64,000 nt of DNA from Ga0077555 sp033764055 (GTDB taxonomy: Bacteria > Pseudomonadota > Alphaproteobacteria > Rhizobiales > Hyphomicrobiaceae). The stretch spans positions 1 through 64,000 of the forward strand of contig JANRJI010000145.1 in NCBI GenBank assembly GCA_033764055.1, in the 5' to 3' direction. Shown here one piece after another: positions 1 through 8,534 of the stretch; within the stretch, counting starts at the first letter, position 1, and the number at the start of each line of letters is the position of its first letter. The notes beneath the pieces were generated by a model that did no database searches, was not told where the DNA came from, and saw nothing but the letters and a program-made list of their open reading frames with translations. The position numbers and the translations under genes were made by a program.

Positions 1-46
1 GTTTTCCTCCCATTCCTGAACGAGCCTGAAAAGCAGCGAGCGCCCC

Positions 47-550
47 ATGACCCCGACATTGCTAGGCCGCTGGCACACCCGCCTGATCTTGTATTTCTTC
101 ATCGGCTTGCCGGTGACGCTGATCTACGCATGGTATCTGGCAGCGTGGCAGTTCTCCACCGTCATCACCTGGCTGCCAGCGTTCGAGCTGTCCATCTTCC
201 AGGACCCCTTCAAGTTCATCACAGTCCTGCTGATCGTGGGCCTGATCCTGGACGTGCTCTATATCCAGATCCAGCGCTTCCATTGGGACCAGGACTGGCC
301 CTTCGCCTACCAGTTCTTTTTCTCGATCATGGAGTTTTTTCTCGTCTACTACCTGATAGACTATGGCATTCAATTCGGCTGGTTGGATTTCCTGTTCCCT
401 GACCGGGTCTCAATTCCGTTCTCGACGGCGGCGTGGCATTTCACATGGGTGTTCATCCCGTCATTCATTGGGGTGCTGGCGCTGATCCAGATCTTCTGTG
501 TGCGCTGGCGCTTCAAGGGCGGCGAGCTCGGCCGGCTGCCGATCCGGTGA
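47..550 (+). CDS. Hypothetical four-helix membrane protein
   Basis: A 167-residue protein with four clear hydrophobic segments (about residues 13-32, 57-73, 90-106 and 132-150), so probably a small inner-membrane protein. I do not recognise a family and no catalytic motif stands out. Aromatic residues are unusually common in and between the helices, for example FHWDQDWPFAYQFFF near residues 78-92. An in-frame stop lies 28 bases upstream, so the start at this ATG or very close to it is well constrained. The gene ends about 150 bases before the thiolase-like gene, with a heptamer repeat between them, so co-transcription is uncertain. Confidence 0.75.
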   Translation: MTPTLLGRWHTRLILYFFIGLPVTLIYAWYLAAWQFSTVITWLPAFELSIFQDPFKFITVLLIVGLILDVLYIQIQRFHWDQDWPFAYQFFFSIMEFFLVYYLIDYGIQFGWLDFLFPDRVSIPFSTAAWHFTWVFIPSFIGVLALIQIFCVRWRFKGGELGRLPIR

Positions 551-632
551 GCGGCAAGGGACGGCGGTAGGCAGGTGGGAGTTGGCCTGCTGCGCAGGCC
601 GTCCGGAGCGGAACGATCCTGGCTGCCGGATT

Positions 633-667
633 GCCTATTGCCTACTGCCCGTGGCCTATTGCCTACT
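633..667. repeat. Five phased heptamers, consensus GCCTATT/GCCTACT
   Basis: Five consecutive 7-base units read GCCTATT, GCCTACT, GCCCGTG, GCCTATT, GCCTACT. They lie between the membrane protein and the thiolase-like gene. The third unit is degenerate, so the pattern is two copies of a 14-base pair of units around a decayed one. Confidence 0.75.
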
Positions 668-698
668 CGCCTCCAGGGAAACCCAGGAGGAACGCACA

Positions 699-1856
699 AT
701 GTCGCTCAAGGGCAAGGCGGCGATCACGGGCATCGGCGAGACGCGCTATTCGCGCCAGTCGGGCAAAAGCGTACCGACGTTGCAGATGGAGGCCTCGCTC
801 GCCGCCATCCGGGACGCCGGCCTCGATCCGAAGGACATCGACGGCATCATCGCCTACGGCAGCATGTCGGTCGTCGCCGAGGACTTCGTCACCGGCTTCG
901 GCATTCCCGACCTGCGCTTCTCCGCCGTGACGCCGCTCGGCGGTGCCAGCGCCGTCGCCTCGATCCAGTGCGCCGCAGCCGCCGTAGCGGCGGGCATCTG
1001 CCATCACGTGCTCGTCCCGATTGGACGCAACGGCTCGTCGGGGGCTGGGGGCCGGATCGGCTCGCGCGTGCGGGAGATGCCACAGTTCCGGCTGATCGGC
1101 GAGTTCGAGATGCCGCTCGGAGCAATCGCTCCCGCGCAGCTCTATGCGCCGATGGCGCGCCGGCACATGGAGCTCTACGGCACCACCAGCAGGCAGCTCG
1201 CCGAGATTGCGGTCTCGACACGCCACAATGCCATTCTCAACGGCAACTCCATGATGATGAAGCCGCTGACGGTCGAAGAGCATCAGACCTCGCGGATGAT
1301 CTCAGATCCACTGCGCCTGTTCGACTGCAGCCTCGAGAGCGACGGCGCCTGCGCATTCATCGTCTCGTCTGCGGAGCGTGCTAAGGATTGCGCCAAGCCA
1401 GTGATCACTATTCTCGGCGTCGCCGAGGGACATCCGGATTCGCCGTCGGCGATCACCCAGCGCCCGGATCTCACTCGCCTCGGTCTTGCCAAGGCCGCCC
1501 CGAAGGCGTTCGCCATGGCAGGCGTCACCCACGACGACATCGACGTTGCCGAGGTCTACGACTGTTTCACCTATATCGTCATGTGCCAGCTCGAGGACAT
1601 GGGCTTCTGCAAGAAGGGCGAGGGCGGCCCGTTCGTCGCCTCGGGCGCCATCAGGCTCGGGGGCAAGCTGCCGATCAACACGCATGGCGGTCTCTTGAGC
1701 CAAGCCCACATGGCTGGCTTCAACCATGTCGTCGAGCTGACGCGACAGCTCAGGGGCGAGGCAGGAAAGGCCCAGGTGAAGGAAGCCGAGGTCGGCCTCG
1801 TGACGGGATTCGGCGACATGGGCGACGGCTCGATCGCGATCATGGCTCGAGGCTAG
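699..1856 (+). CDS. Thiolase-like protein (SCP2/lipid-transfer type), DUF35 partner
   Basis: A 385-residue protein of the thiolase superfamily, SCP2-like branch. It begins KAAITGIGETRYS and has the C-terminal GKLPINTHGGLLSQAH histidine motif. Where biosynthetic and degradative thiolases carry a nucleophilic cysteine, this one reads TPLGGASAVAS, so normal thiolase Claisen chemistry is unlikely. Known relatives that pair with a DUF35 protein include the Ltp2-type retro-aldolases of steroid side-chain breakdown, and such acyl-CoA aldol chemistry is one possible role here (inference). The start is the ATG after a perfect AGGAGG eight bases upstream; a longer reading into the repeat region has no such site. 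The DUF35 gene follows nine bases after the stop, so the two form an operon and probably a complex. Confidence 0.88.
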   Translation: MSLKGKAAITGIGETRYSRQSGKSVPTLQMEASLAAIRDAGLDPKDIDGIIAYGSMSVVAEDFVTGFGIPDLRFSAVTPLGGASAVASIQCAAAAVAAGICHHVLVPIGRNGSSGAGGRIGSRVREMPQFRLIGEFEMPLGAIAPAQLYAPMARRHMELYGTTSRQLAEIAVSTRHNAILNGNSMMMKPLTVEEHQTSRMISDPLRLFDCSLESDGACAFIVSSAERAKDCAKPVITILGVAEGHPDSPSAITQRPDLTRLGLAKAAPKAFAMAGVTHDDIDVAEVYDCFTYIVMCQLEDMGFCKKGEGGPFVASGAIRLGGKLPINTHGGLLSQAHMAGFNHVVELTRQLRGEAGKAQVKEAEVGLVTGFGDMGDGSIAIMARG

Positions 1857-1865
1857 GGGAAGCAG

Positions 1866-2279
1866 ATGGACGTCCAAGCATACGCGAAGCCCACACCCGA
1901 TCCGACGGCCGACACGGCGCCGTTCTGGGAGGCGCTGCGCCAGGGCAGGCTGGTCTTGCAGTGCTGTGCTGATTGCGGGAAGGTCCGGCACTATCCGCGG
2001 CCGGTCTGCCCACACTGCTACTCGATGCAATACACGTGGAAAGAGGCCAGAGGCACCGGCACGGTGCATTCGTGGACCATCTCCCACCATGCCTTCCATC
2101 CGGGGTTCAAGCCGGAGCTGCCTTACATCCTTGTCACTGTGGATCTGGCCGAGGGTGTGCGTATGCAGGCCCAGCTCAAGGGCTCGGACGCGAGCGTCCT
2201 GCGCATGGGGCTGCCTGTGAAAGTCGCGTTCGAGGCGGCGACGAAGGATCTGGTGCTGCCGGTCTTCGTCGCAGCCTGA
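1866..2279 (+). CDS. DUF35 zinc-ribbon/OB-fold protein, thiolase partner
   Basis: A 137-residue protein with an N-terminal zinc ribbon (C34-x2-C37 and C48-x2-C51) followed by an OB-fold of the DUF35 family (about residues 60-135, beginning GTGTVHSWT). Family members bind acyl-CoA and form heteromers with thiolase-like proteins, which fits the immediately upstream gene. All four zinc ligands are present, so it appears intact. Length is normal for the family. It is followed by a strong hairpin that probably ends this two-gene transcript. Confidence 0.9.
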   Translation: MDVQAYAKPTPDPTADTAPFWEALRQGRLVLQCCADCGKVRHYPRPVCPHCYSMQYTWKEARGTGTVHSWTISHHAFHPGFKPELPYILVTVDLAEGVRMQAQLKGSDASVLRMGLPVKVAFEAATKDLVLPVFVAA

Positions 2280-2304
2280 GGGCGCGCCGGCGACACGACC
2301 TGTC

Positions 2305-2339
2305 TCGGGCGGGCACGCCGATCATGCATGCCCGCCCGA
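2305..2339. terminator. Hairpin between convergent genes
   Basis: Perfect 11-base stem (TCGGGCGGGCA and TGCCCGCCCGA) with a 13-base loop, between the ends of the DUF35 gene and pdxH. No T-run follows on either strand, so it may be a rho-assisted or bidirectional terminator. Confidence 0.5.
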
Positions 2340-2407
2340 ACGCCGTCCGGAGCGCCATTCCCCCGGTGAGCACCCGCATCTCCCGCCTGCATCGACGACC
2401 GGCCGCG

Positions 2408-3064
2408 TCAGGGATAGAGGCGCGCCTTGCTCCATGCCGCAGCAGGCTCAGATCGACGGAAGACCACGCGATCGTGGAGGCGGAACGGCCGATCATGCCA
2501 CGCCTCGATCTCGAGGGGGATGACCCGGAAGCCGGACCAATGCGGCGGCCGGGGAATCTCGCCGATCGGGTAGCGCGCAGTCACCAGGGCGACGGCCTTC
2601 TCCAGCGCGAAGCGGCTCTCCAGCGGCCGGGATTGCGCCGATGCCCAGGCGCCGAGACGCGAGCCGCGGGCCCGGGTCGCGAAATAGGCGTCCGCCTCCC
2701 CGGCCGAGACGCTCTTCACGAGCCCGCGCACGCGAATCTGGCGTCGAAGGCTTTTCCAGTGGAACAGCAGGGCGGCCTTGCCCGAGCCGGCGAGCTCGCG
2801 CCCCTTTGCACTTTCGAGGTTCGTATAGAAGACGAAGCCACGGTCGATGGCGCTCTCGGGCCCGTCCACCCCCTTGAGCAGCACCATGCGCACATTCGGC
2901 AGGCCGTCGTCGTCGGCGGTCGCCAACGCCATGGCGTTGGGGTCGTTGGGCTCCTTGGCCTCGGCATCGGCGAGCCAAGCCGTGAACAGGGAGAATGGCT
3001 CGTCCGCGGCGGTGAAATCGGCGGTCGGGGTGCTCTCGCCGTCGCCGGGCTTGTGATCGGTCAT
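2408..3064 (-). CDS. pdxH: Pyridoxamine/pyridoxine 5'-phosphate oxidase
   Basis: A 218-residue FMN enzyme that oxidises pyridoxine and pyridoxamine 5'-phosphate to pyridoxal 5'-phosphate, the last step of vitamin B6 synthesis and salvage. Family signatures are present: NAMALATADDDGLPNVRMVL in the FMN-binding fold (from about residue 42), GFVFYTNLESAKGREL, LFHWKSLRRQIRVRG, and the C-terminal dimer and substrate-binding segment ending KARLYP. The protein is full length. It stands alone, convergent with the thiolase/DUF35 pair and divergent from the small secreted protein. Confidence 0.96.
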   Translation of the reverse strand: MTDHKPGDGESTPTADFTAADEPFSLFTAWLADAEAKEPNDPNAMALATADDDGLPNVRMVLLKGVDGPESAIDRGFVFYTNLESAKGRELAGSGKAALLFHWKSLRRQIRVRGLVKSVSAGEADAYFATRARGSRLGAWASAQSRPLESRFALEKAVALVTARYPIGEIPRPPHWSGFRVIPLEIEAWHDRPFRLHDRVVFRRSEPAAAWSKARLYP

Positions 3065-3208
3065 GGGATTTCCCAGATTTGAGGGCGAGAATTGCTGGCA
3101 CGGTCTCGATCGTAAACGTGACGTTAACCGGAGGCGGTCAGACTTCGAACGTTGGGTCCGCGCCCGTGGATCGCATAGTCCCGCTTCATCAGTCGTGTCG
3201 AGTCCCGC

Positions 3209-3673
3209 ATGCGTCCCACTTGCTCCGATTATCCGCTGAGGCGTATTGCGCCCCTGGTGTGTGCTGTGGCGATCATGGGAGCTGGTGCTCTCACAACGGA
3301 TGCGGCGCAGGCGGGTGAGCGCAAGTATAGCTCACCATTCTGGATCCTGCCTGAGGCAGGATCAGCTGATCCTGCCTCACCGGCGCCGCAAGCGAGCTTG
3401 CCGAGCCGCCCCTCCTTCGACCGCTATGACGAGGCCGCGGCACTTGAGGCCGTGCAGGTGGCCCTGACGGAGGTCGGCGACGGGTCGAGCTACGTCTGGT
3501 ATCGCCGCGGCGGGCGCCTCTCCGGAATTGTACAGCCGACGCAATCGTTCATCGACACTTTCGGCCGCGTATGCCGCCAGTTGATCGTGACGCTGTCGAG
3601 CGAAGGCAAGTCTCGCCAGACCGACGCGATCGGCTGCCGCCGCGCCGATGGTCACTGGGTCATCGACGGCTGA
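3209..3673 (+). CDS. Small secreted surface-antigen-like protein
   Basis: A 154-residue protein. Residues 1-36 form a basic-hydrophobic signal peptide ending near TTDAAQA. The C-terminal half (GRVCRQLIVTLSSEGK, then AIGCRRADGHWVIDG) resembles the 17 kDa surface-antigen type domain found in small alphaproteobacterial outer-membrane or periplasmic proteins. Two cysteines in that domain (in GRVCR and IGCRR) could form a disulfide. The linker at about residues 45-57 (WILPEAGSADPAS) is encoded by a cluster of palindromes, an unusual feature for coding DNA. Function is unknown; the family call is by pattern only. Confidence 0.7.
   Translation: MRPTCSDYPLRRIAPLVCAVAIMGAGALTTDAAQAGERKYSSPFWILPEAGSADPASPAPQASLPSRPSFDRYDEAAALEAVQVALTEVGDGSSYVWYRRGGRLSGIVQPTQSFIDTFGRVCRQLIVTLSSEGKSRQTDAIGCRRADGHWVIDG
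3343..3379. repeat. Nested palindromes inside a coding sequence
   Basis: GATCCTGCCT occurs three times in alternating orientation. Positions 3343-3363 form a 10-base inverted repeat with a one-base centre. Positions 3352-3379 form a perfect 28-base palindrome with half-site TGAGGCAGGATCAG. The element is in frame within the linker of the secreted protein. Confidence 0.9.
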
Positions 3674-3840
3674 CGTTTTGCCTCTACCTGCCGCATCGGC
3701 CGGCTGGCAGCGCCTGGAATCGCGTCCCGGATGAGCACTGACCCGCGTCAGCCGCGCCCATGGCGCGGGCCGCTTGACTCGTGCGAATGTCGCATTGGTG
3801 CCGAGCCCGGCGCCATTCCAGCGGACGAGGCGCAACCCGC

Positions 3841-5103
3841 GTGCAGCACCAGTTGACGGCCATTGCCGCCGCCACCCGGCGGCCCTCGTTCCGCGCAATC
3901 GCCGGCCTCGGAGCGACCCAGATCATCGGCTGGGGCACCACGTTCTCGGCGCTGCCCATTTTTGGCACGCCGATTGCGCAGGATCTCGGCCTCGCACGCG
4001 AGTGGGTGTTCGGCGGTATCACCGTCAATCTCCTCGTCGCGGCTCTGGTGGCGCCGAGGGTTGGCAAGCTGGTCGACCGGCTCGGCGCCCGGCCCATCAT
4101 GACGATCGGGTCGCTCGTTTTCGCTGTGGCCATGCTGGCGCAGAGCCTGTCCTGGAACCTGGAGTCCTACATGCTCGGCTGGGTTATCGTGGGTCTCGCC
4201 ACGCCCATGGCGCTCGGCAATGCCGCAATGCCAGGCCTCGTGCAGGTGGTGGGGCCGAACGCCCGCCGCGCGATCGCGACCTTGATGCTGATGTCGGGTC
4301 TGACGTCGACGATTTTCCTGCCGTTCAACGCGTGGCTCATCGGTCTCATCGGCTGGAGCAAGAGCTATCTCGTATTCGCGGCACTGCACCTCTTGATCTG
4401 CGCGCCGCTGCATTGGCTGGTGCTCAAGCGCGGCTCTGGACATGAGCCGGCTGCCCCGGCTCCTTCGACCAACCGGATCCAGCGCGCGTTTCCGCCTGAA
4501 GGCGTGCTGGATCCGCCGCAACGGCGCAAAGCCTTCGTGCTGCTGGCCGTCTGGATGTGCACCGAAGGGTTCATCACGTGGGGGCTCTATCTGCAGGTGA
4601 TCGACGTGTTCATCGCCTCCGGATTGACGATGGCGCAGGCTATCGGCGTCTGGGCCATCGTCGGTCCGTGCCAATCCCTGGCGCGACTCGCCGAGATCAT
4701 CAGCGGTGGCCGCCATTCCATCCTGACCACGACGCTCGGCGCCGCATTCTTCGTCAGCCTGTCGTTCCTCGCCCTTCTGCCGCTCGGCGTGTCGATCGCA
4801 ACATGCATCATGTTCTGCGTGTGCATGGGCCTCGGGCACGGTCTCTTCGCCATCGCCAGGAACACTCTCCCGCTGGCACTGTTCGGCACTCGTGAGTTCG
4901 GCGCCTACGTCGGGCTGCTGACGGTGCCGCAGAATATCATTAATGCCGCAGCGCCGATCGCCTTTGCCGCCATCATCAGCCGCGCAAGCCCGTCGTGGGC
5001 GCTCTGGATCTCGGCCATCTCCGCATGGATCGGCCTTGTCGCGGTCTATCAGCTCGTCAAGTACTGTCGCGCATCGATGAAGGAGAAGGGCATCGACGTG
5101 TAG
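3841..5103 (+). CDS. MFS transporter
   Basis: A 12-helix major facilitator superfamily carrier, 420 residues from this GTG. The loop between helices 2 and 3 carries VGKLVDRLGARPIM, the usual MFS GxxxDRxGxR motif. A hydrophilic central loop (about residues 185-215) separates the halves. The exact start is uncertain: a GTG at 3781 and an ATG at 3787 are also in frame, but neither has a visible ribosome-binding site, while this GTG leaves the usual short cytoplasmic tail before helix 1. The substrate cannot be inferred. It is monocistronic, with a convergent neighbour 27 bases downstream. Confidence 0.85.
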   Translation: MQHQLTAIAAATRRPSFRAIAGLGATQIIGWGTTFSALPIFGTPIAQDLGLAREWVFGGITVNLLVAALVAPRVGKLVDRLGARPIMTIGSLVFAVAMLAQSLSWNLESYMLGWVIVGLATPMALGNAAMPGLVQVVGPNARRAIATLMLMSGLTSTIFLPFNAWLIGLIGWSKSYLVFAALHLLICAPLHWLVLKRGSGHEPAAPAPSTNRIQRAFPPEGVLDPPQRRKAFVLLAVWMCTEGFITWGLYLQVIDVFIASGLTMAQAIGVWAIVGPCQSLARLAEIISGGRHSILTTTLGAAFFVSLSFLALLPLGVSIATCIMFCVCMGLGHGLFAIARNTLPLALFGTREFGAYVGLLTVPQNIINAAAPIAFAAIISRASPSWALWISAISAWIGLVAVYQLVKYCRASMKEKGIDV

Positions 5104-5130
5104 CCGGAGCGCGGACGCCCGAATCACGCG

Positions 5131-5598
5131 TCATTTGTGGCGCTTGCCGACAGCGATGACCCCATCGTTCTCGAGGATCGCGTAGCGCACGCTCTCAAGC
5201 GACGTGAGGCCTTCGCGCCGCATCGCCTCCATCAGCTCCGACCTGGTGATGCGCTCCTGAGCCAGGATGCGCTCGTAGACCACCCCATTCCGCACCAGGA
5301 TCTTGGGAACGCCCTCCAGCAGTCTTTCTGCCGGCTTATGGCGCCAGGACACATAGGCTACGAGCTGATTGACGCCGAACAGGAGCCCGGCAGCGACCAC
5401 ACCGGCTGTAATGGACGTGTCCTCGCCGATCAGTGCGTTCTGCAACGATTCGCTCAGCATCAGCAGCACGACGAGGTCGAACGGCGCCATCTCGCCGACG
5501 TGCCGCTTGCCGATGACCCTGATGAGCGTGAACGCGAAGGCATACACAGCCAGCACACGGACGAGCAGCTCCAGGGGGTTCATGGTCAGTTCGAACAT
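5131..5598 (-). CDS. DUF421/YetF-like membrane protein
   Basis: A 155-residue protein with three N-terminal membrane helices and a C-terminal cytoplasmic DUF421 domain. The motif LIRVIGKRHVGEMAPFDLVV (about residues 20-39) is typical of the family, as is the end SVRYAILENDGVIAVGKR. The start is set by AGGAG six bases upstream; the reading frame runs open far beyond this point but has no homology there. Members (for example Bacillus YetF) are linked to membrane-associated stress functions, but no activity is established. It is transcribed away from the amidase cluster. Confidence 0.88.
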   Translation of the reverse strand: MFELTMNPLELLVRVLAVYAFAFTLIRVIGKRHVGEMAPFDLVVLLMLSESLQNALIGEDTSITAGVVAAGLLFGVNQLVAYVSWRHKPAERLLEGVPKILVRNGVVYERILAQERITRSELMEAMRREGLTSLESVRYAILENDGVIAVGKRHK

Positions 5599-5818
5599 GG
5601 CTGTCTCCTGCATCGTTGGTTGATGCCCCATCGGGCGAAGATGCGAGCTCACCGTTCGGTTCCCGAGATTCGAAGAAGCGGCGGCCTGCTTCCACGCGAC
5701 GCGCCTGCCCGGTCGCGCGCCGCGGTGCCGGACGAAGCGGCTGGCGCGCCCTCGCCGCTCGGCTAGACTTGACCGGGCCGGCTCTGACGGGCCGGGCAGC
5801 CTGCACGAGGGACCAGCC

Positions 5819-6013
5819 ATGACCGACGACGAGACAGTGCGCCGCGCGCGAGACCTGGGGCTCGAGAAGCTCGCCCGGCACGATGCCGGTGAGCTCACCC
5901 GTGCGCTGGAGGCGGCAGAGGCGCTCGCCAAGCGCATGCCCAAGGACATCCACTGGACCGAGGAGCCGGCGCACGTGCTGTCCCTCGCCGCGCGCAAAGG
6001 GAGCCGCTCGTGA
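5819..6013 (+). CDS. AtzG-like (DUF4089-type) small amidase subunit
   Basis: A 64-residue helical protein directly upstream of an amidase, whose GTG start overlaps this stop (GTGA). The C-terminal EEPAHVLSL and the position are like AtzG, the GatC-like small subunit that forms a complex with the AtzE amidase in cyanuric-acid breakdown. Sequence similarity at this length is weak, so the call rests mainly on size, helix pattern and translational coupling. Expected role: stabilising or docking with the amidase encoded next. Confidence 0.65.
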   Translation: MTDDETVRRARDLGLEKLARHDAGELTRALEAAEALAKRMPKDIHWTEEPAHVLSLAARKGSRS

Positions 6014-7407
6014 CCGATCTCGCGTACCTCGGCCTCGCCGAGGCTGGACATCTGATTGCCGCCCGCAAGCTGTCGCCCGTCGAGCTGACGGATGCCCTCA
6101 TCGCGAGGATCGAGAGGCTCGACCCGATGTTCCACGCCTTCATCCGGCAGATGCCGGAGCAGGCGCGGGCCGCCGCACGCACGGCCGAAGCCGAGATCAT
6201 GGCCGGCCGCCGCCGCGGGCCGATGCACGGCATCCCTGTCGGCCTCAAGGACATCATCGACCTCGAAGGCGTCCCGACCACTTGCCACTCCAGGATCTTC
6301 GTCGATCACTCGGCGAAATCCGACGCCGAGGTGACGCGACGGCTGAAAGACGGCGGCGCCGTCATCATGGGCAAGCTGTCGACACACGAGTTTGCCATCG
6401 GAGGCCCGTCGTTCGACCTGCCGTGGCCGCCGGCCGTCAACCCCTGGGGCGGCGCACATTTCCCGGGCGGCTCGTCGTCCGGCTCGGGTGTCGCGCTCGC
6501 CGCGGGCATGATGCCGGCGGCGCTCGGCACCGACACCGGCGGCTCGGTGCGCAACCCGGCCTCCATGTGCGGCATCGTCGGACTGAAGCCGACCTATGGG
6601 CGCGTCTCCCGACGCGGCGTCTTCCCGCTCGCCTTCTCGCTCGACCATGTCGGGCCGATGACGCGGAGCGTTCTCGACAATGCGCTGCTGCTGAACGTGC
6701 TGGCCGGGCACGATCCGCAGGATCCCGGTAGCGCCGACGTGGCCACCCTGGACTACGCCGCGGAGATCGGGCTCGACCTCAAGGGCCTCGTGATCGGCCA
6801 CGTACGCCATTTCTACGACGGCGACGAGAAGGCGCATCCAGAGCAGCTCGCCGCACTGGATGCTGCCGCCGACGTAATGCGCAAGCTCGGCGCCGAGGTG
6901 CGCGAGATCCGGCTGCCTCCGCTGCAGGTCTATACGGCCTGCAACCGCACGATCCTCGCCTCCGAATCGTATGCCATCCACCGTCGGTTCCTGCAGGAGC
7001 GGCCCAAGGACTACGGCGCGCTCGCCCGGCAGCGGATCCTCACCGGCGCCGGCCTCACGGCCGCCGACTACATCGACGCCCTTCGGCAGCGCGCACGCCT
7101 GATCGCCGAGACCGAGACGGCGATGGCCGGTCTCGACGCCATCGTGACCGCCTCGAGCATGGACCCTGCGCCACGCATCGACGACGCGGAGGCCTGTGCA
7201 CGGGTCTATCCGCGGCAGGCGCGCCAGCCGTTCAACATCACCGGCCAGCCGGCACTGGCCATGCCGGCCGGGTTCTCGTCAGACGGGCTGCCTCTGTCCG
7301 TGCAGATCGTCGGCCACAACTGGCAGGAGGCGCGAGTCTATCGCATCGCCCACGCCTACGAGCACGCGACGGGCTGGGCCCGGCGGCGCCCACCGACCGT
7401 GGCCTGA
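6010..7407 (+). CDS. Amidase signature family hydrolase
   Basis: A 465-residue amidase with the complete Ser-cisSer-Lys catalytic set: K80 in VGLKDIID, S155 in FPGGSSSGSG and S179 in GTDTGGSVR. It hydrolyses an amide C-N bond; the exact substrate is not readable. It is coupled by a 4-base overlap to the AtzG-like gene, so the pair resembles AtzE-AtzG (1-carboxybiuret hydrolase) or GatA-GatC. A GatB homologue is not next to it, which argues against a tRNA amidotransferase. The downstream deacetylase-family gene and flavin monooxygenase suggest a role in degrading a nitrogen compound (inference). Confidence 0.92.
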   Translation: MTDLAYLGLAEAGHLIAARKLSPVELTDALIARIERLDPMFHAFIRQMPEQARAAARTAEAEIMAGRRRGPMHGIPVGLKDIIDLEGVPTTCHSRIFVDHSAKSDAEVTRRLKDGGAVIMGKLSTHEFAIGGPSFDLPWPPAVNPWGGAHFPGGSSSGSGVALAAGMMPAALGTDTGGSVRNPASMCGIVGLKPTYGRVSRRGVFPLAFSLDHVGPMTRSVLDNALLLNVLAGHDPQDPGSADVATLDYAAEIGLDLKGLVIGHVRHFYDGDEKAHPEQLAALDAAADVMRKLGAEVREIRLPPLQVYTACNRTILASESYAIHRRFLQERPKDYGALARQRILTGAGLTAADYIDALRQRARLIAETETAMAGLDAIVTASSMDPAPRIDDAEACARVYPRQARQPFNITGQPALAMPAGFSSDGLPLSVQIVGHNWQEARVYRIAHAYEHATGWARRRPPTVA

Positions 7408-7421
7408 CGCCGACAGCAACT

Positions 7422-7453
7422 ACCCGCGCGGAGCTTGCAGGCTCCGCGCGGGT
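7422..7453 (+). terminator. Strong hairpin after the amidase
   Basis: Perfect 13-base stem (ACCCGCGCGGAGC and its complement) with a 6-base loop, 15 bases past the amidase stop. No T-run follows. It could attenuate rather than stop transcription into the next gene. Confidence 0.5.
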
Positions 7454-7522
7454 CGGAAACCAGATCGGCAACGGCGCTGCCCGCGCAGAAGCAGCCCGCC
7501 GACCGAACGGAGGACACGTCCC

Positions 7523-8422
7523 ATGAAGCTCCCGGCCCACGGCCGCTACGACTGGTCGCCACTGCCGTCCCGCAAGCCCTACACGTGGCCGGACGGCAAG
7601 AAGCTTGCCGTCTACTTCGTCGACAACATCGAGTATTTCGCCTTTCGCTCGGGCATCGGGTCTGACAGCGCCGTGGCCGGCGCCCCGCAGACCCAGCGCA
7701 ACTACGCCTGGCGCGACTATGGCAACCGGGTCGGCATCTGGCGGATGTTCGATCTCTTTGACGAGCTCGACTGCCCGCTCACACACAACATCAATGCAGC
7801 AATCCTCGAGCACCATCCCGAGATCGGCGAGCGCATGCTGAAGCGCGGCGACGAGTTCGTGGCGCACGGCCGCACCAACTCGGAGCGCCAGGACGTCTAT
7901 TGGGAGGAGGCCGAGGCCCAGCTTATTGCCGAGACGACGGAGACCATCACCCGGTTCACGGGCAAGAAGCCGATTGGCTGGATGGGCCCATGGCTCGCCC
8001 AGACCAACGTCACGCTCGATCTCCTCCAGGAGGCCGGCTACCTCTTCCAGTGCGACTGGCCGCTCGATGACCAGCCGGTCTGGATGCGCACGCGCACGGG
8101 CCGCATCCTCAACATGCCCTACCCGATCGAGACCAACGACTCGCCGATGATCGTCAACCGCCACCACACGGCGGAGGAGCTCGCCTGCACCTGGATCGAC
8201 CAGTTTGACGAGATGCTGGAGCAGTCGCGCAAGGGTCCGCACGCACTCGTCTGCCCGTTCGTGCTGCACACCTTCCTGCTGGGCCAACCCTTCCGGCTGC
8301 GCCAGCTCCGCCGCATCATGCAGCACATCCTCGCCCATCGCGACGAGATCTGGCTGACCCAGCCGGGGCACATCGCGCAGCACGTGGTGAGCCTGCCGCC
8401 AGGCACCGTGCCGGGAGGATGA
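7523..8422 (+). CDS. Polysaccharide deacetylase family hydrolase (PuuE/allantoinase-like)
   Basis: A 299-residue NodB-fold protein. The segments LTHNINAAILEHHPEIGERM, EFVAHGRTNSERQ, GWMGPWLAQTNVTLDLLQEAG and CDWPLDDQPVWM match the PuuE-like branch, whose characterised members open cyclic amides such as allantoin rather than deacetylating sugars. The start is the ATG preceded by an ACGGAGGA site; upstream in-frame sequence overlaps the amidase and is not homologous. Position between an amidase and a flavin monooxygenase supports a role in cleaving a cyclic or N-acyl compound, which is inference. Confidence 0.9.
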   Translation: MKLPAHGRYDWSPLPSRKPYTWPDGKKLAVYFVDNIEYFAFRSGIGSDSAVAGAPQTQRNYAWRDYGNRVGIWRMFDLFDELDCPLTHNINAAILEHHPEIGERMLKRGDEFVAHGRTNSERQDVYWEEAEAQLIAETTETITRFTGKKPIGWMGPWLAQTNVTLDLLQEAGYLFQCDWPLDDQPVWMRTRTGRILNMPYPIETNDSPMIVNRHHTAEELACTWIDQFDEMLEQSRKGPHALVCPFVLHTFLLGQPFRLRQLRRIMQHILAHRDEIWLTQPGHIAQHVVSLPPGTVPGG

Positions 8423-8534
8423 CGACATTGAGCCCTTCCGTCCTGCTCGGCAGTTGTGGCAGCTTGTCCGGACAATTCTGAGCCGGGGGTCGCATGACCG
8501 GCCGGCGGTCGCGGAGCGAGGAGGAACGACGCTC

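Noticed and set aside
3748..5127. Long minus-strand open frame over the MFS gene
   Set aside because: Antisense shadow with arginine- and glutamate-rich composition and no recognisable motifs.
5599..6981. Very long minus-strand open frame fused to the DUF421 gene
   Set aside because: The upstream part lies antisense to the AtzG-like and amidase genes, has no homology, and a good ribosome-binding site marks the real start at 5598.
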